A stretch of 64,000 nt of DNA from Azoarcus sp. Aa7 (GTDB taxonomy: Bacteria; Pseudomonadota; Gammaproteobacteria; Burkholderiales; Rhodocyclaceae): contig NZ_QVLR01000092.1 in the NCBI RefSeq assembly GCF_014822185.1, positions 38,656 to 102,655 of the forward strand, read 5' to 3'. Shown here piece after piece: positions 35,909-44,503 of this stretch (positions within the stretch are counted from its first letter, which is position 1; the number at the start of each line of letters is the position of its first letter). A program made the translations under genes and the position numbers. Under the pieces are notes generated by a model, which saw only the letters and a program-made list of their open reading frames with translations, did not search any database and was not told where the DNA came from.

Positions 35909-37260
35909 TCGCCGCTGCCCAAGGTGCGCCGCAGTTCTTCCAGCGCCGCGCGCGGAAGCTTGCCCGTCGCGTTGCGCGGAAGGGCATCCGCGAAGATCAG
36001 CGGCCGGGGCAGGAACAGCGGATCGATGCGCTCGCGCAGCGCCTGCAGCAGCGTCGCGCGATCGAGATCCGGTGCCACGACGACCGCCGTCAGGCGCGTC
36101 ACCCCGTCGCTTTGTTCGTCGTCCGGCATGAAGAAACTGCCATCGACGACGCCCGGGATCGCATTCAGCTGATGGTTCAGGTAGCCGAGCGAGCTGCGCT
36201 TGCCCGCAATGTTCACGAGATCGGCCGAGCGGCCGTGCAGCAGGAAGCAGTCGCCGGAGGTGGGCTCGATGATGTCGCTGAGCACGGTCGGCGTCTCGAC
36301 ATGGCCTCCGAGGGCCCACACCTTCCCGTCCTCGACGCTGAGCCTGAGGCCGCGCATCAGCTGCCATTCCGCGGTCTCGGCCGTGCGCCGGGTGGCCGTC
36401 TGGCCCGTCTCGGTGCAGCCGTAGATCTCGATCAGCGGGCACTGCAGCTGCGACTCCACCGCCACGGCGAGATTGCCCGACAGCGGCGCGGTGGCGGACA
36501 CGACGAGGTCGGCCGGCGGTACCGTGGCGTCGGCGGCCAGCAGGGTGCGCAGGTGGAACGGGGTGGATACCAGAACGCGCGGGCGGGGAACGGCGTCCAG
36601 TGCCCCGGCGATGTCCGCCGGGTAGAACGGCCGTCCCGACCAGATCGCGCCGCCCGACAACAGTGCCAGCAGCACGGTCGATTCGAAACCGTACATATGC
36701 TGCGGGGGAACGGTGCCGATCAGTGTGAACGGCTTGCCGACCAGCCCGAGCCTGTCCGCCTCCGCCGCGATGTTGCGCACCAGCGGGCCCCAGGTCTTCG
36801 GGTGCGGCATCGGGGTGCCGGTCGACCCGGACGTGAAGACGTAGGCCACGATCTGGTCCACATCGATCATCGGCACCGCGCAGCCTTCCGGCGAAGGGGC
36901 CGCCACCGCGGACTCGAAGAAGTGATGTTGCGGCAGGTCGATGTCGCAGGCCGGGCTGTCGGTCAGGCAGAACGCGTCCGGCGCAAACGCCAGCAGTTGC
37001 CGGACGGTCTCGGGAGTATGCGTCGAGGGCAGCAGGCTGATCTTGCCGCACACCAGACTCGCGGCGAGCCCGACCGTGAAGCGGTAGCGATCCGCGCACA
37101 CGTTCAGGACATGCTCGCCGCCCGGCAGCCCGGATGCGAGGTGCCATACGTCGCCCAGAAAGCGTTCGACCGTCACCGGGCCGTCGTGCCGCCAGGCGAC
37201 CACGCCATCGGGTGTCGCGTGCGCGGGGAGCGGCAGCGTTGCGGGGCCGGGGTGCGTCAT
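35905..37260 (-). CDS. Acyl-AMP ligase for the aryl starter
   Basis: This 451-residue ANL-family enzyme has the phosphate loop VFTSGSTGTPMPHPKTW, the A5 motif IYGCTETG, and the C-terminal A10 region LPRNATGKLPRAAL with the catalytic lysine. It should adenylate a hydroxybenzoate or similar acid and load it on the ACP. It lies between the COG4648 membrane protein and the short dehydratase, with 4-base overlaps on both sides. Substrate specificity is inferred from the chorismatase in block A. Confidence 0.88.
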   Translation of the reverse strand: MTHPGPATLPLPAHATPDGVVAWRHDGPVTVERFLGDVWHLASGLPGGEHVLNVCADRYRFTVGLAASLVCGKISLLPSTHTPETVRQLLAFAPDAFCLTDSPACDIDLPQHHFFESAVAAPSPEGCAVPMIDVDQIVAYVFTSGSTGTPMPHPKTWGPLVRNIAAEADRLGLVGKPFTLIGTVPPQHMYGFESTVLLALLSGGAIWSGRPFYPADIAGALDAVPRPRVLVSTPFHLRTLLAADATVPPADLVVSATAPLSGNLAVAVESQLQCPLIEIYGCTETGQTATRRTAETAEWQLMRGLRLSVEDGKVWALGGHVETPTVLSDIIEPTSGDCFLLHGRSADLVNIAGKRSSLGYLNHQLNAIPGVVDGSFFMPDDEQSDGVTRLTAVVVAPDLDRATLLQALRERIDPLFLPRPLIFADALPRNATGKLPRAALEELRRTLGSGE

Positions 37261-37922
37261 CGTTCGTTGACCGGGGTTGTAGTGGGCGACGTGCGCCGAT
37301 ATGCGCGGACGGCGTCGAGGATGCTGCTGCGATCTTCCGGGAGCAGCCTGAGGCGCACGAGATACTCGGCGAGGAACATCAGTCCGACCAGCGGCATGGT
37401 CAGGAGATTGGCGAAGGTCGACCACGCCTCGATGGTGCCGAACGCGAACAGCAGACAGGAAATCGCCACGGTTCCCGCGAAGAACATCGTCCACGCCACC
37501 GTCACCTGCCGCGTATAGCGCGCGAGCTTCGGGCTGATGGTGCCGTGAATCGTGCGGGCGATGCGCGTGCACAAGGGCTCGCGTCCTGCGCCGAGCGTGC
37601 GTCCGAAACCGAGCCCCAGCAAGGCGTTGGTGCCGACATGCTGGACGAAATACAACCAGCCGACATTGCGCGCGAGCGTCGGCCACGCGAGCGCGAGCGC
37701 GAGCGCCAGCGTGGCGGCGGCAAGCAGCGCGAGCATCAGGCCGCGGCGCGTCGATTGCCAGGCGAAAGCCGCGGCGATCACCGCGAAGGGCGCGATCGCG
37801 AGGAGCGCCCCCCATGACGATTCATCGACGAGCGCACTCGTATAGTGTGCTGCAATCGCCCAGGCGACGACGGCGACCGCAATCGCCAGTCCGCGCCCGA
37901 CGCGGACGACTGCGTGCCTCAT
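37257..37922 (-). CDS. COG4648-type integral membrane protein
   Basis: This 221-residue protein has about six hydrophobic segments (IAVAVVAWAIAAHYTSALV, GALLAIAPFAVIAAAFAW, LMLALLAAATLALALALAW, VAWTMFFAGTVAISCLLFA, and others) and the loop GRTLGAGREPLCTRIARTIHG, which marks the COG4648 proteins of aryl-polyene clusters. Its function is not known. It overlaps the ACP gene by 4 bases and the ligase gene by 4 bases. Confidence 0.85.
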   Translation of the reverse strand: MRHAVVRVGRGLAIAVAVVAWAIAAHYTSALVDESSWGALLAIAPFAVIAAAFAWQSTRRGLMLALLAAATLALALALAWPTLARNVGWLYFVQHVGTNALLGLGFGRTLGAGREPLCTRIARTIHGTISPKLARYTRQVTVAWTMFFAGTVAISCLLFAFGTIEAWSTFANLLTMPLVGLMFLAEYLVRLRLLPEDRSSILDAVRAYRRTSPTTTPVNER

Positions 37923-38209
37923 TTCGTGCGGTTGGCCGCGACGTACTCGGTGAGGCTGCGCAGGGAGCGGAAGATCTTGACGTTGTCCTCGTTGTCGGCG
38001 CGCAACTGGAAGCCGTAACGCTTCGAGACGACGAGCGCGACCTCGAGGATGTCGATCGAGTCGAGGCCCAAGCCTTCGCCGAACAGCGAATCGTCGGCGG
38101 GGATGGACTCCGGCGCCGTGTCCAGGTTGAGGGCTTCGACGACGAGGCCCGCTACTTCGAGACGCAGCGCGTCGAGATCGGCGGAAGAGGGAGTGGCGGC
38201 TTGGGTCAT
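37919..38209 (-). CDS. Acyl carrier protein
   Basis: This 96-residue acidic helical protein has the phosphopantetheine site GLGLDSIDILEVAL, with the modified serine in LDSID. It is the only ACP in the window and the first gene of block B. Most aryl-polyene clusters carry two. It probably carries the aryl starter and chain. No phosphopantetheinyl transferase is visible, so one must come from elsewhere. The ribosome site is weak (CTTGCCGATTC before ATG), which is unusual for a protein that must be abundant. Confidence 0.9.
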   Translation of the reverse strand: MTQAATPSSADLDALRLEVAGLVVEALNLDTAPESIPADDSLFGEGLGLDSIDILEVALVVSKRYGFQLRADNEDNVKIFRSLRSLTEYVAANRTK

Positions 38210-38470
38210 GAATCGGCAAGAAATGCGTTGAAGTCGCGGCGACGCGCGTTTCGCGGGGCGATGCGCACGCTGGTCGCGAGACTGCCGAAGTGTCGCCAAA
38301 GGGCGCCCGACCGCGGTAGCGTCTCGCGATTGCAAGATGTTTGTGAAAACCCTGCAGTTTATCGGATTGAAACGATCCGTGCAGCTGCGCGCGGTCGCTC
38401 CGTGCGCGGTCGACGCACTTGTCCGTTATCATGAAGCGGCGACGGCGCGGCCGCGGACGCGGTTGCATAC

Positions 38471-38528
38471 GGTGACAAAACGGGTGACAGAATGCGTAAC
38501 AGAACGGGTAACGGAACCCCGCAACAGG
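38471..38528 (+). repeat. Twelve-base tandem repeat in the ACP/greB spacer
   Basis: Four 12-base units follow each other at 38471-38518 (GGTGACAAAACG, GGTGACAGAATG, CGTAACAGAACG, GGTAACGGAACC), and a fifth degenerate start (CCGCAACAGG) reaches 38528. The array lies within the 332-base spacer (38210-38541) between the divergent ACP and greB genes. Its repeated GTRAC core could be a regulator-binding array. The rest of the spacer shows no other feature. Confidence 0.7.
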
Positions 38529-38541
38529 ATGGACTCGCAAG

Positions 38542-39105
38542 GTGAGCAAGGCTTTTACGAAGGAAGGCGACGGCCAGGACGATGACGACGACGTCCCCGC
38601 GTCGGTACGCCTGCCCCCCGGCACCAAGAACTACATGACGCGGCGCGGGTACGATGCGCTGCGCGTCGAACTCGACCAGATCGTGCGCATCGAGCGGCCC
38701 AAGCTCGTCGAAACGGTCGCCTGGGCGGCATCGAACGGCGACCGCTCAGAGAACGGCGATTACATCTACGGCAAGAAGCGCCTGCGCGAGATCGACCGGC
38801 GCATCCGCTTCCTGATCAAGCGCATCGAATCGGCCGAGGTCGTCGATCCCGAGCGCCAGCAAGGCATGGAACAGGTCTTCTTCGGCGCGACCGTGACCGT
38901 GCTCGATGTCGAGGACGAGGACGGCGAGGGCGAGCAGACTTGGCAGATCGTCGGCGTCGACGAGGCCGATGCCAGTTCCGGCCGGATCAGCTGGATCTCG
39001 CCGCTCGCACGCGCCCTGATCAAGGCGCGCGAGGGCGACGTCGTGCGCTTCCAGAGCCCGGCGGGGCCGCGCGAAATAGAGGTCGTCGAAATCCGCTACG
39101 AATGA
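38542..39105 (+). CDS. greB: Transcription elongation factor GreB
   Basis: This 187-residue protein has a coiled-coil N-terminal region and an FKBP-like C-terminal domain. YMTRRGYDALRVELDQIV, SNGDRSENGDYIYGKKRL (the acidic tip) and the C-terminal ALIKAREGDVVRFQSPAGPREIEV are GreB-typical. It promotes cleavage of backtracked RNA in RNA polymerase. The first 25 residues are extra-acidic (DGQDDDDD), longer than in E. coli GreB. GTG 38542 with AAGGTGA is the start. Confidence 0.95.
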   Translation: MSKAFTKEGDGQDDDDDVPASVRLPPGTKNYMTRRGYDALRVELDQIVRIERPKLVETVAWAASNGDRSENGDYIYGKKRLREIDRRIRFLIKRIESAEVVDPERQQGMEQVFFGATVTVLDVEDEDGEGEQTWQIVGVDEADASSGRISWISPLARALIKAREGDVVRFQSPAGPREIEVVEIRYE

Positions 39106-39132
39106 TCGTTGCGGGCGGTGCTTGAAATTCCC

Positions 39133-39161
39133 GGAACGCGCCCCATCTGCAGGCGCGTTCC
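39133..39161. promoter_or_regulatory. Inverted repeat with nine-base loop upstream of htpG
   Basis: GGAACGCGCC-N9-GGCGCGTTCC is a perfect 10-bp inverted repeat between greB and htpG, ending 9 bases before the GGAG ribosome site. It lacks a T run, so it is a weak terminator for greB or a leader hairpin. The N9 spacing is that of CIRCE, but the arms are unrelated. Confidence 0.5.
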
Positions 39162-39183
39162 TGTGTAAATGGAGTTTCAATCG

Positions 39184-41112
39184 ATGACCACCGCCGCCGG
39201 CGCCCAGACCCTCAATTTCCAGGCCGAGGTGAAGCAGCTGCTTCACCTGATGATCCACTCGCTGTACTCAAACCGCGAGATCTTCCTGCGCGAGCTGATT
39301 TCGAACGCGTCGGACGCCTGCGACAAGCTGCGCTTCGAAGCGCTCGACAAGGCAGAGTTGTTCGAAGGCGAGGGCGAGCTCGCGATCCGCATCTCCTTCG
39401 ACAAGGACGCCAAGACCGTCACCGTCGCCGACAACGGCATCGGCATGAGCCGCGATGAGGCGATCGCGCACCTCGGCACGATCGCCAAGTCCGGCACCAA
39501 GGAATTCTTCTCGCAGCTGACCGGCGACCAGAAGAAGGACGCGCACCTGATCGGCCAGTTCGGCGTCGGCTTTTACTCGGCCTTCATCGTCGCCGACAAG
39601 GTCACCGTCGTCACGCGCCGCGCCGGCCTGCCGGCGAGCGAAGGCGTGAAGTGGGAATGCTCGATGGTCGGCGATGCCGCCGGCGAATACACCGTCGAAC
39701 CGGTCGACAAGGCCGGGCGCGGCACCGAGATCACGCTGCACCTGCGCGACGACCAGGATGACCTGCTCTCCGGCTGGAAGCTGCGCAGCCTGATCCGCAA
39801 GTACTCCGACCACATCGTCCAGCCCATCCTGATGAAGAAGGAGGAATGGGACAAGGACAAGAACGAGCAGGTCACGACCGACGAGGACGAGACCGTCAAC
39901 CAGGCCAACGCGCTGTGGACCCGTTCGAAGAGCGACATCACCGACGACGAGTACAACGCCTTCTACAAGCACGTGGGTCACGACTTCGACGAACCGCTCG
40001 CCTGGAGCCACGCCCGCGTCGAAGGCCGCCACGAATACACCCAACTGCTCTACGTCCCGTCGCACGCCCCGTTCGACATGTGGGACCGCAACGCCCGCCA
40101 CGGCATCAAGCTGTACGTGAAGCGCGTGTTCATCATGGACGACGCCGAGAAGCTGATGCCGATGTATCTGCGCTTCGTGCGCGGCGTGGTCGATTCGGCC
40201 GACCTGCCGCTCAACGTCTCGCGGGAGATCCTGCAGGAAAGCAAGGACATCGACACCATCCGCGCCGGTTGCACGAAGAAGGTGCTGGGCCTGCTCGAAG
40301 ACCTCGCGACCAGCGAGGATGCCGCCGAGAAGGAGAAGTACGCGACCTTCTGGAAGGAATTCGGCAAGGTGTTGAAAGAAGGCGTCGGCGAAGACCACGC
40401 CAACAAGGACAAGATCGCCGGCCTGCTGCGCTTCGCCTCGACGCACAACGACACCACTGATGAAGTCGTCTCGCTCGCCGACTACATCGGCCGCATGAAG
40501 GAAGGTCAGGACAAGATCTACTTCGTCACCGCGGAAACCTTCAACGCGGCGAAGAACAGCCCGCACCTCGAGATCTTCCGCAAGAAGGGTATCGAAGTGC
40601 TGCTGCTCTCCGATCGCGTCGACGAGTGGGTCATCGGCAACCTGACCGAGTTCGACGACAAGCCGCTCGTCTCGGTCGCGAAGGGCGGTCTCGACCTCGG
40701 CAGTCTTGAAGACGAGGCCGAGAAGAAGGAAGCCGAAAAGGCCGCCGACGAGTACAAGGAACTGCTGGAGAAGATGGCGGCGAGCTTGGGCGAGCGCGTC
40801 AAGGAAGTGCGCGTCACCCACCGCCTCACCGATTCGCCCGCCTGCCTCGTCGCCGACGAGCACGACATGGGGATGAACCTCGCGCGCATCCTGAAGGCTG
40901 CCGGCCAGCAGGCGCCGGTGTCGAAGCCGATCCTCGAGATCAACCCGAACCACCCGGCCGTGATGCGCCTGAAGTACGAGGAAAAGCAGTTCGACGACTG
41001 GGCCGCGGTGCTCTTCGACCAGGCGCTGCTCGCCGAAGGCGGCACGCTCGACGACCCGGCCACCTTCGTCAAGCGCATCAACCAGCTGATGATGGCGATG
41101 AGCGGTAACTGA
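39184..41112 (+). CDS. htpG: Hsp90-family chaperone HtpG
   Basis: This 642-residue chaperone starts with the N-terminal ATPase domain. Signatures are [43 protein letters not shown] and [15 protein letters not shown], and the GHKL residues are intact. The middle domain has [12 protein letters not shown], and the C-terminal dimerisation domain ends [13 protein letters not shown]. It folds client proteins and helps under stress. ATG 39184 with GGAG nine bases upstream was chosen; an upstream ATG at 39169 is less likely. A terminator follows at 41137. Confidence 0.97.
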   Translation: MTTAAGAQTLNFQAEVKQLLHLMIHSLYSNREIFLRELISNASDACDKLRFEALDKAELFEGEGELAIRISFDKDAKTVTVADNGIGMSRDEAIAHLGTIAKSGTKEFFSQLTGDQKKDAHLIGQFGVGFYSAFIVADKVTVVTRRAGLPASEGVKWECSMVGDAAGEYTVEPVDKAGRGTEITLHLRDDQDDLLSGWKLRSLIRKYSDHIVQPILMKKEEWDKDKNEQVTTDEDETVNQANALWTRSKSDITDDEYNAFYKHVGHDFDEPLAWSHARVEGRHEYTQLLYVPSHAPFDMWDRNARHGIKLYVKRVFIMDDAEKLMPMYLRFVRGVVDSADLPLNVSREILQESKDIDTIRAGCTKKVLGLLEDLATSEDAAEKEKYATFWKEFGKVLKEGVGEDHANKDKIAGLLRFASTHNDTTDEVVSLADYIGRMKEGQDKIYFVTAETFNAAKNSPHLEIFRKKGIEVLLLSDRVDEWVIGNLTEFDDKPLVSVAKGGLDLGSLEDEAEKKEAEKAADEYKELLEKMAASLGERVKEVRVTHRLTDSPACLVADEHDMGMNLARILKAAGQQAPVSKPILEINPNHPAVMRLKYEEKQFDDWAAVLFDQALLAEGGTLDDPATFVKRINQLMMAMSGN

Positions 41113-41136
41113 TTCGCCACTCCGGTATTACAGAAG

Positions 41137-41160
41137 CCGCCCGCACAACGGGCGGTTTTT
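41137..41160 (+). terminator. Intrinsic terminator of htpG
   Basis: CCGCCCG pairs with CGGGCGG (7 bp, loop CACAA) and is followed by five T residues, 25 bases after the htpG stop. It also lies at the end of the convergent ClC gene. Confidence 0.85.
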
Positions 41161-41163
41161 CGT

Positions 41164-42564
41164 TCACGCCTCGCCCGGTTTCCCCGGGGCTGCGGAGCCG
41201 GAGCCGGCCTCTACTTGGGCGCGATCCAACGCAGGCACCGCAAGCGCGTCATAAAGGGCGCGAGGCGACACCGATTTGGAGAAGCCGTACGCGATTACGG
41301 ATGCGGCCATCAGCGGGATCAGCATCTCGTGATTGGCGGTCATTTCCATCACGATCACGAAGGATGTGATCGGGGTGAGCGTCATCCCCGAAAGGAAGGC
41401 GACCATCCCCAGGATCATCAGCGCCGGCGCGGCATTCCCGGGGCTCAGGCCCGCGAGGGCCGAACCCACCCCTGCCCCTACCGCAAGAGCCGGCGCGAAG
41501 ACCCCACCGGGAATCCGGCTGACGAAGGCCAGCCAGATCACCAACATTTTCGCCGCGAAGAAGTAGAACGGCAGCGGGGTGGAGCCTTCCAGCGCCGCCT
41601 TCGACTCGGCATAGCCGGTCGCGTAGGTGGCGCCGCCCGTCACGAGCCCGACGAGCGCCGTCGCGAGTCCGCAACCTGCTGCGAAGGCGATCGGGCGCGC
41701 TGCCGCGAAAGCGCCTACGCGGCCCGGCAGACCGCGAGCGGAAGCCACGAGCAGCCGGCTGAACGTGCCGCCCAGGATGCCGCCCGCCGCGCCGCACATC
41801 AATACCGGCCAGATTCCGCCGGGCCAGCTGAGAACGGCGGGAGTGCTGCCGAAGTACGTGTAGTTTCCCAGGATGCCGAGCGACATCAGGCCCGCGAAGA
41901 TCACTGCCGTCAGCGTGGTGCTGTTCGCGCGGAAGGCGTGATGGCGGCACATCTCCTCGATGGCGAACATGATTCCGCCGAGGGGCGTGTTGAATGCCGC
42001 GGCGATACCCGCCCCGCTGCCCGCAACGATCAGGTTGCGGCTGGACGCGATGCGGCCGAAACGTCGTCCGGCCAGTGAATGCATCACCGAAGCGCCAATC
42101 TGGACGGACGGCCCCTCGCGCCCGATCGATGCCCCGGAGAGCAGGCCGCCTAGAGTCAAAAACACCTTGGCCACGGCGATCTTCAGCGACAGCAGCCGGC
42201 CGCGCACCTCGGGATCGAGGCTGAGCGACGCGGCAATCGTCTGCGGGATCCCGCTGCCTTGGGTTGCGGGGAAGAAACTGCGGGCGAGCCACGCCATGGC
42301 GGAAAATCCGGCAGGGGCGACAAGAAGCGACAACCAGGGAGATGTCGCAATGATCCGGGCGTGCAGGTCGATTGCATGCTCGGCCCCGATTGCGAAGACG
42401 ATGGCGATGAGGCCGGCGAGTAGCGCTGCGGCGACCAGGAGGGCGCGTCTGCGCCAGTGGCCTAACGAGACGAGTGGGTTGGTGTAGCGGCGGCCAGTGC
42501 GCGCGATCTGCCGGAATGTGAGGGAGGAGCGCTTCTCGTCCGTCGGCGGGTTGGGGGGCGACAC
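41164..42564 (-). CDS. ClC-family voltage-gated chloride channel/antiporter
   Basis: This 466-residue membrane protein has the three ClC selectivity motifs: GSGIPQ, GREGPSVQ (with the gating glutamate) and GGVFAPAL. It has about twelve hydrophobic helices. It probably exchanges chloride for protons. GTG 42564 with CGGAGCA upstream was chosen; a longer frame to 42717 overlaps the promoter zone of the MarR gene and lacks a ribosome site. There is no C-terminal CBS pair. It is divergent from MarR, which may regulate it. Confidence 0.9.
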   Translation of the reverse strand: MSPPNPPTDEKRSSLTFRQIARTGRRYTNPLVSLGHWRRRALLVAAALLAGLIAIVFAIGAEHAIDLHARIIATSPWLSLLVAPAGFSAMAWLARSFFPATQGSGIPQTIAASLSLDPEVRGRLLSLKIAVAKVFLTLGGLLSGASIGREGPSVQIGASVMHSLAGRRFGRIASSRNLIVAGSGAGIAAAFNTPLGGIMFAIEEMCRHHAFRANSTTLTAVIFAGLMSLGILGNYTYFGSTPAVLSWPGGIWPVLMCGAAGGILGGTFSRLLVASARGLPGRVGAFAAARPIAFAAGCGLATALVGLVTGGATYATGYAESKAALEGSTPLPFYFFAAKMLVIWLAFVSRIPGGVFAPALAVGAGVGSALAGLSPGNAAPALMILGMVAFLSGMTLTPITSFVIVMEMTANHEMLIPLMAASVIAYGFSKSVSPRALYDALAVPALDRAQVEAGSGSAAPGKPGEA

Positions 42565-42585
42565 GGTGCTCCGTTGCGTTCGAAG

Positions 42586-42656
42586 TCCGGAAAGTCCGGA
42601 TTTGTTGGGAATGGGCGGTGTTTCCGCTACGATATCCGCAAAAGACGGTATCCGGA
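42586..42656. promoter_or_regulatory. TCCGGA repeats in the ClC/MarR spacer
   Basis: Three copies of the palindrome TCCGGA occur at 42586-42591, 42595-42600 and 42651-42656 between the divergent genes. Regularly spaced short palindromes can be MarR operators, but TCCGGA is common in GC-rich DNA. Confidence 0.3.
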
Positions 42657-42732
42657 CATGAACCGGCCGGCAAAACGTTTGCAGGAATATTTTCCGGGGT
42701 TTCCCGGCATTGGGCAAAGGGGAGCTTCAACC

Positions 42733-43230
42733 GTGAGCAAGCCGTCTGACCGCAAGCAGCAAGCACAAGTGTCGCCGCTCTCCGTGCTGCAACGATTCCG
42801 CGTGTTGATCCGCACGGCGCAGCGCCATTCCCAGTGGGTCGAAAAGCAGAGCGGCGTCACCGGCGCGCAGCTATGGGCGATGCAGGAACTGCTCGAAGAG
42901 CCCGGCCTGCGTGTCGGCGAACTCGCCAAACGGATGGCCCTGCATCAGTCGACCGCCTCGAACATGATCGACAAGCTCGAGACCAACGGGCTTGTCGAAA
43001 AAGCACGCAACAGCGCGGACCAGCGGGTCGTGCGGCTGTCGCTGACGGCGGCCGGACGCGCATTGCTGGCACGGGCGCCGTCGCCCGCCCGCGGAGTTCT
43101 GCCGGAGGCCCTGCGGCTGCTCGATGCCACGTCCCAGGCACGCCTCCAGGAAGAGCTGGACGGCCTGCTGCAGCAGATCAAGGATCTCGACGAGGGCTTC
43201 GGCATGCAGCCCTTGCCCTTCACCGAGTAA
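42733..43230 (+). CDS. MarR-family transcriptional regulator
   Basis: This 165-residue winged-helix regulator has the DNA-binding segment VGELAKRMALHQSTASNMIDKLETNGLVEKARN and the wing DQRVVRLSLTAAGRALL, both MarR-typical. GTG 42733 with GGGAGC upstream was chosen; the longer frame from 42574 reads through the promoter. It is divergent from the ClC channel and may repress it; the ligand is unknown. Confidence 0.9.
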   Translation: MSKPSDRKQQAQVSPLSVLQRFRVLIRTAQRHSQWVEKQSGVTGAQLWAMQELLEEPGLRVGELAKRMALHQSTASNMIDKLETNGLVEKARNSADQRVVRLSLTAAGRALLARAPSPARGVLPEALRLLDATSQARLQEELDGLLQQIKDLDEGFGMQPLPFTE

Positions 43231-43263
43231 GCCGCGCGTTCCGCCGCGCCGTCGATCAGCCCC

Positions 43264-44442
43264 TCAGGTCTTCTTCGACAGCTGCCGCATCGCGCGTTCA
43301 AGCCCTTCGAGCGTCATCGGGTACATGCGCTGGGCCATGATGCCGTTGATGATCTCGATCGACTGCCGATAAGGCCACAGCCGCTCCGGTTCGGGATTGA
43401 GCCATGCAGCTGCCGGCCAGGCGTCGAGCAGGCGGCGCAGCCAGTCGGCGCCGGGTTCCCGGTTCATGTGCTCGATCGATCCGTGCTGGTGCAGGATCTC
43501 GTACGGGCTCATCGTCGCGTCGCCGACGAAGATCAGCTTGTAGTCCGGGCCGTACTTGTGGAGCAGGTCCTGGACCGGGATCCGCTCAGAATGGCGGCGA
43601 TGGCTGTCGCGCCACACCGACTCGTACACGCAGTTGTGGAAGTAGAAGTGCTCGAGGTGCTTGAATTCCGCCCGGCAGGCGGAGAACAGCTCCTCGCACG
43701 CCTTCACGTGGTCGTCCATCGATCCGCCGACATCCAGGAACAGCAGCACCTTCACCGCGTTGTGGCGCTCCGGCCGCATCATCAGATCCAGCCAGCCCGC
43801 ATTGCGGGCAGTCGCAGCAATCGTGCCGTCGAGATCCAGTTCGTCCGCGGCACCCTCGCGCGCGAAGCGCCTCAGCCGTCGCAGCGCAACCTTGATGTTG
43901 CGCGTGCCGAGTTCCAGCGAATCGTCCAGGTTGCGGTACTCGCGCTTCTCCCACACCTTGATCGCGGTCCGGTTGCCCGCGGACTCGCCGCCGACCCGGA
44001 TTCCCTCGGGGTGATAACCGCTGTTGCCGAACGGCGATTTGCCGCCGGTACCGATCCACTTCGAACCGCCCTGATGGCGGCCCTTCTGTTCCTCGAGGCG
44101 CTTGCGGAACTCCTCCATCAGCTTGTCCCAGCCGAGCTTCTCGAGCTGCGCCTTTTCCTCGGGCGACAGGTGCTTCTTCATCATCGCCCGCAGCCACTCT
44201 TCCGGCAGCTCCTTCTCCAGGCCCGGGATTTCCGTCACGCCCTTGAAGTACGCGGCGAAAGCCTGGTCGAAACGGTCGTAACGCGACTCATCCTTGACCA
44301 GGCAGGTGCGGGCGTAGAAGTAGAAATCGTCGATCGCATGGCCGCACACGCCGTCGCGCAGGCCTTCCAGCAGCGTGAGGAACTCCCGCGTCGACACGGG
44401 CAGCTTGCTCGCCCTGAGGTGCAGAAAGAAGTCTATGAGCAT
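43264..44442 (-). CDS. VWA-domain protein (CoxE-like) paired with a MoxR ATPase
   Basis: This 392-residue protein has a C-terminal von Willebrand A domain with the metal-site motif LFLDVGGSMDDH and a long acidic/basic N-terminal region. It contains YHPEGIRVGGESAGNRTAIKV, known from CoxE-like VWA proteins. It should act with the MoxR ATPase 61 bases upstream, probably remodelling or inserting a metal into a target protein. No obvious target gene lies in the immediate area. Start ATG 44442. Confidence 0.88.
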   Translation of the reverse strand: MLIDFFLHLRASKLPVSTREFLTLLEGLRDGVCGHAIDDFYFYARTCLVKDESRYDRFDQAFAAYFKGVTEIPGLEKELPEEWLRAMMKKHLSPEEKAQLEKLGWDKLMEEFRKRLEEQKGRHQGGSKWIGTGGKSPFGNSGYHPEGIRVGGESAGNRTAIKVWEKREYRNLDDSLELGTRNIKVALRRLRRFAREGAADELDLDGTIAATARNAGWLDLMMRPERHNAVKVLLFLDVGGSMDDHVKACEELFSACRAEFKHLEHFYFHNCVYESVWRDSHRRHSERIPVQDLLHKYGPDYKLIFVGDATMSPYEILHQHGSIEHMNREPGADWLRRLLDAWPAAAWLNPEPERLWPYRQSIEIINGIMAQRMYPMTLEGLERAMRQLSKKT

Positions 44443-44503
44443 GCGGCGCTCCGTGGCGATACGGCGTCGGAAAACCGCTCGAGCTTCGCAGCAGACCAGG
44501 CGC

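Noticed and set aside
39133..39161. CIRCE heat-shock operator
   Set aside because: Spacing is right but the arms do not match TTAGCACTC/GAGTGCTAA.
39268..40953. Open frame of 561 codons opposite htpG
   Set aside because: htpG is unmistakable; the antisense translation is repetitive in Val, Leu and Asp.
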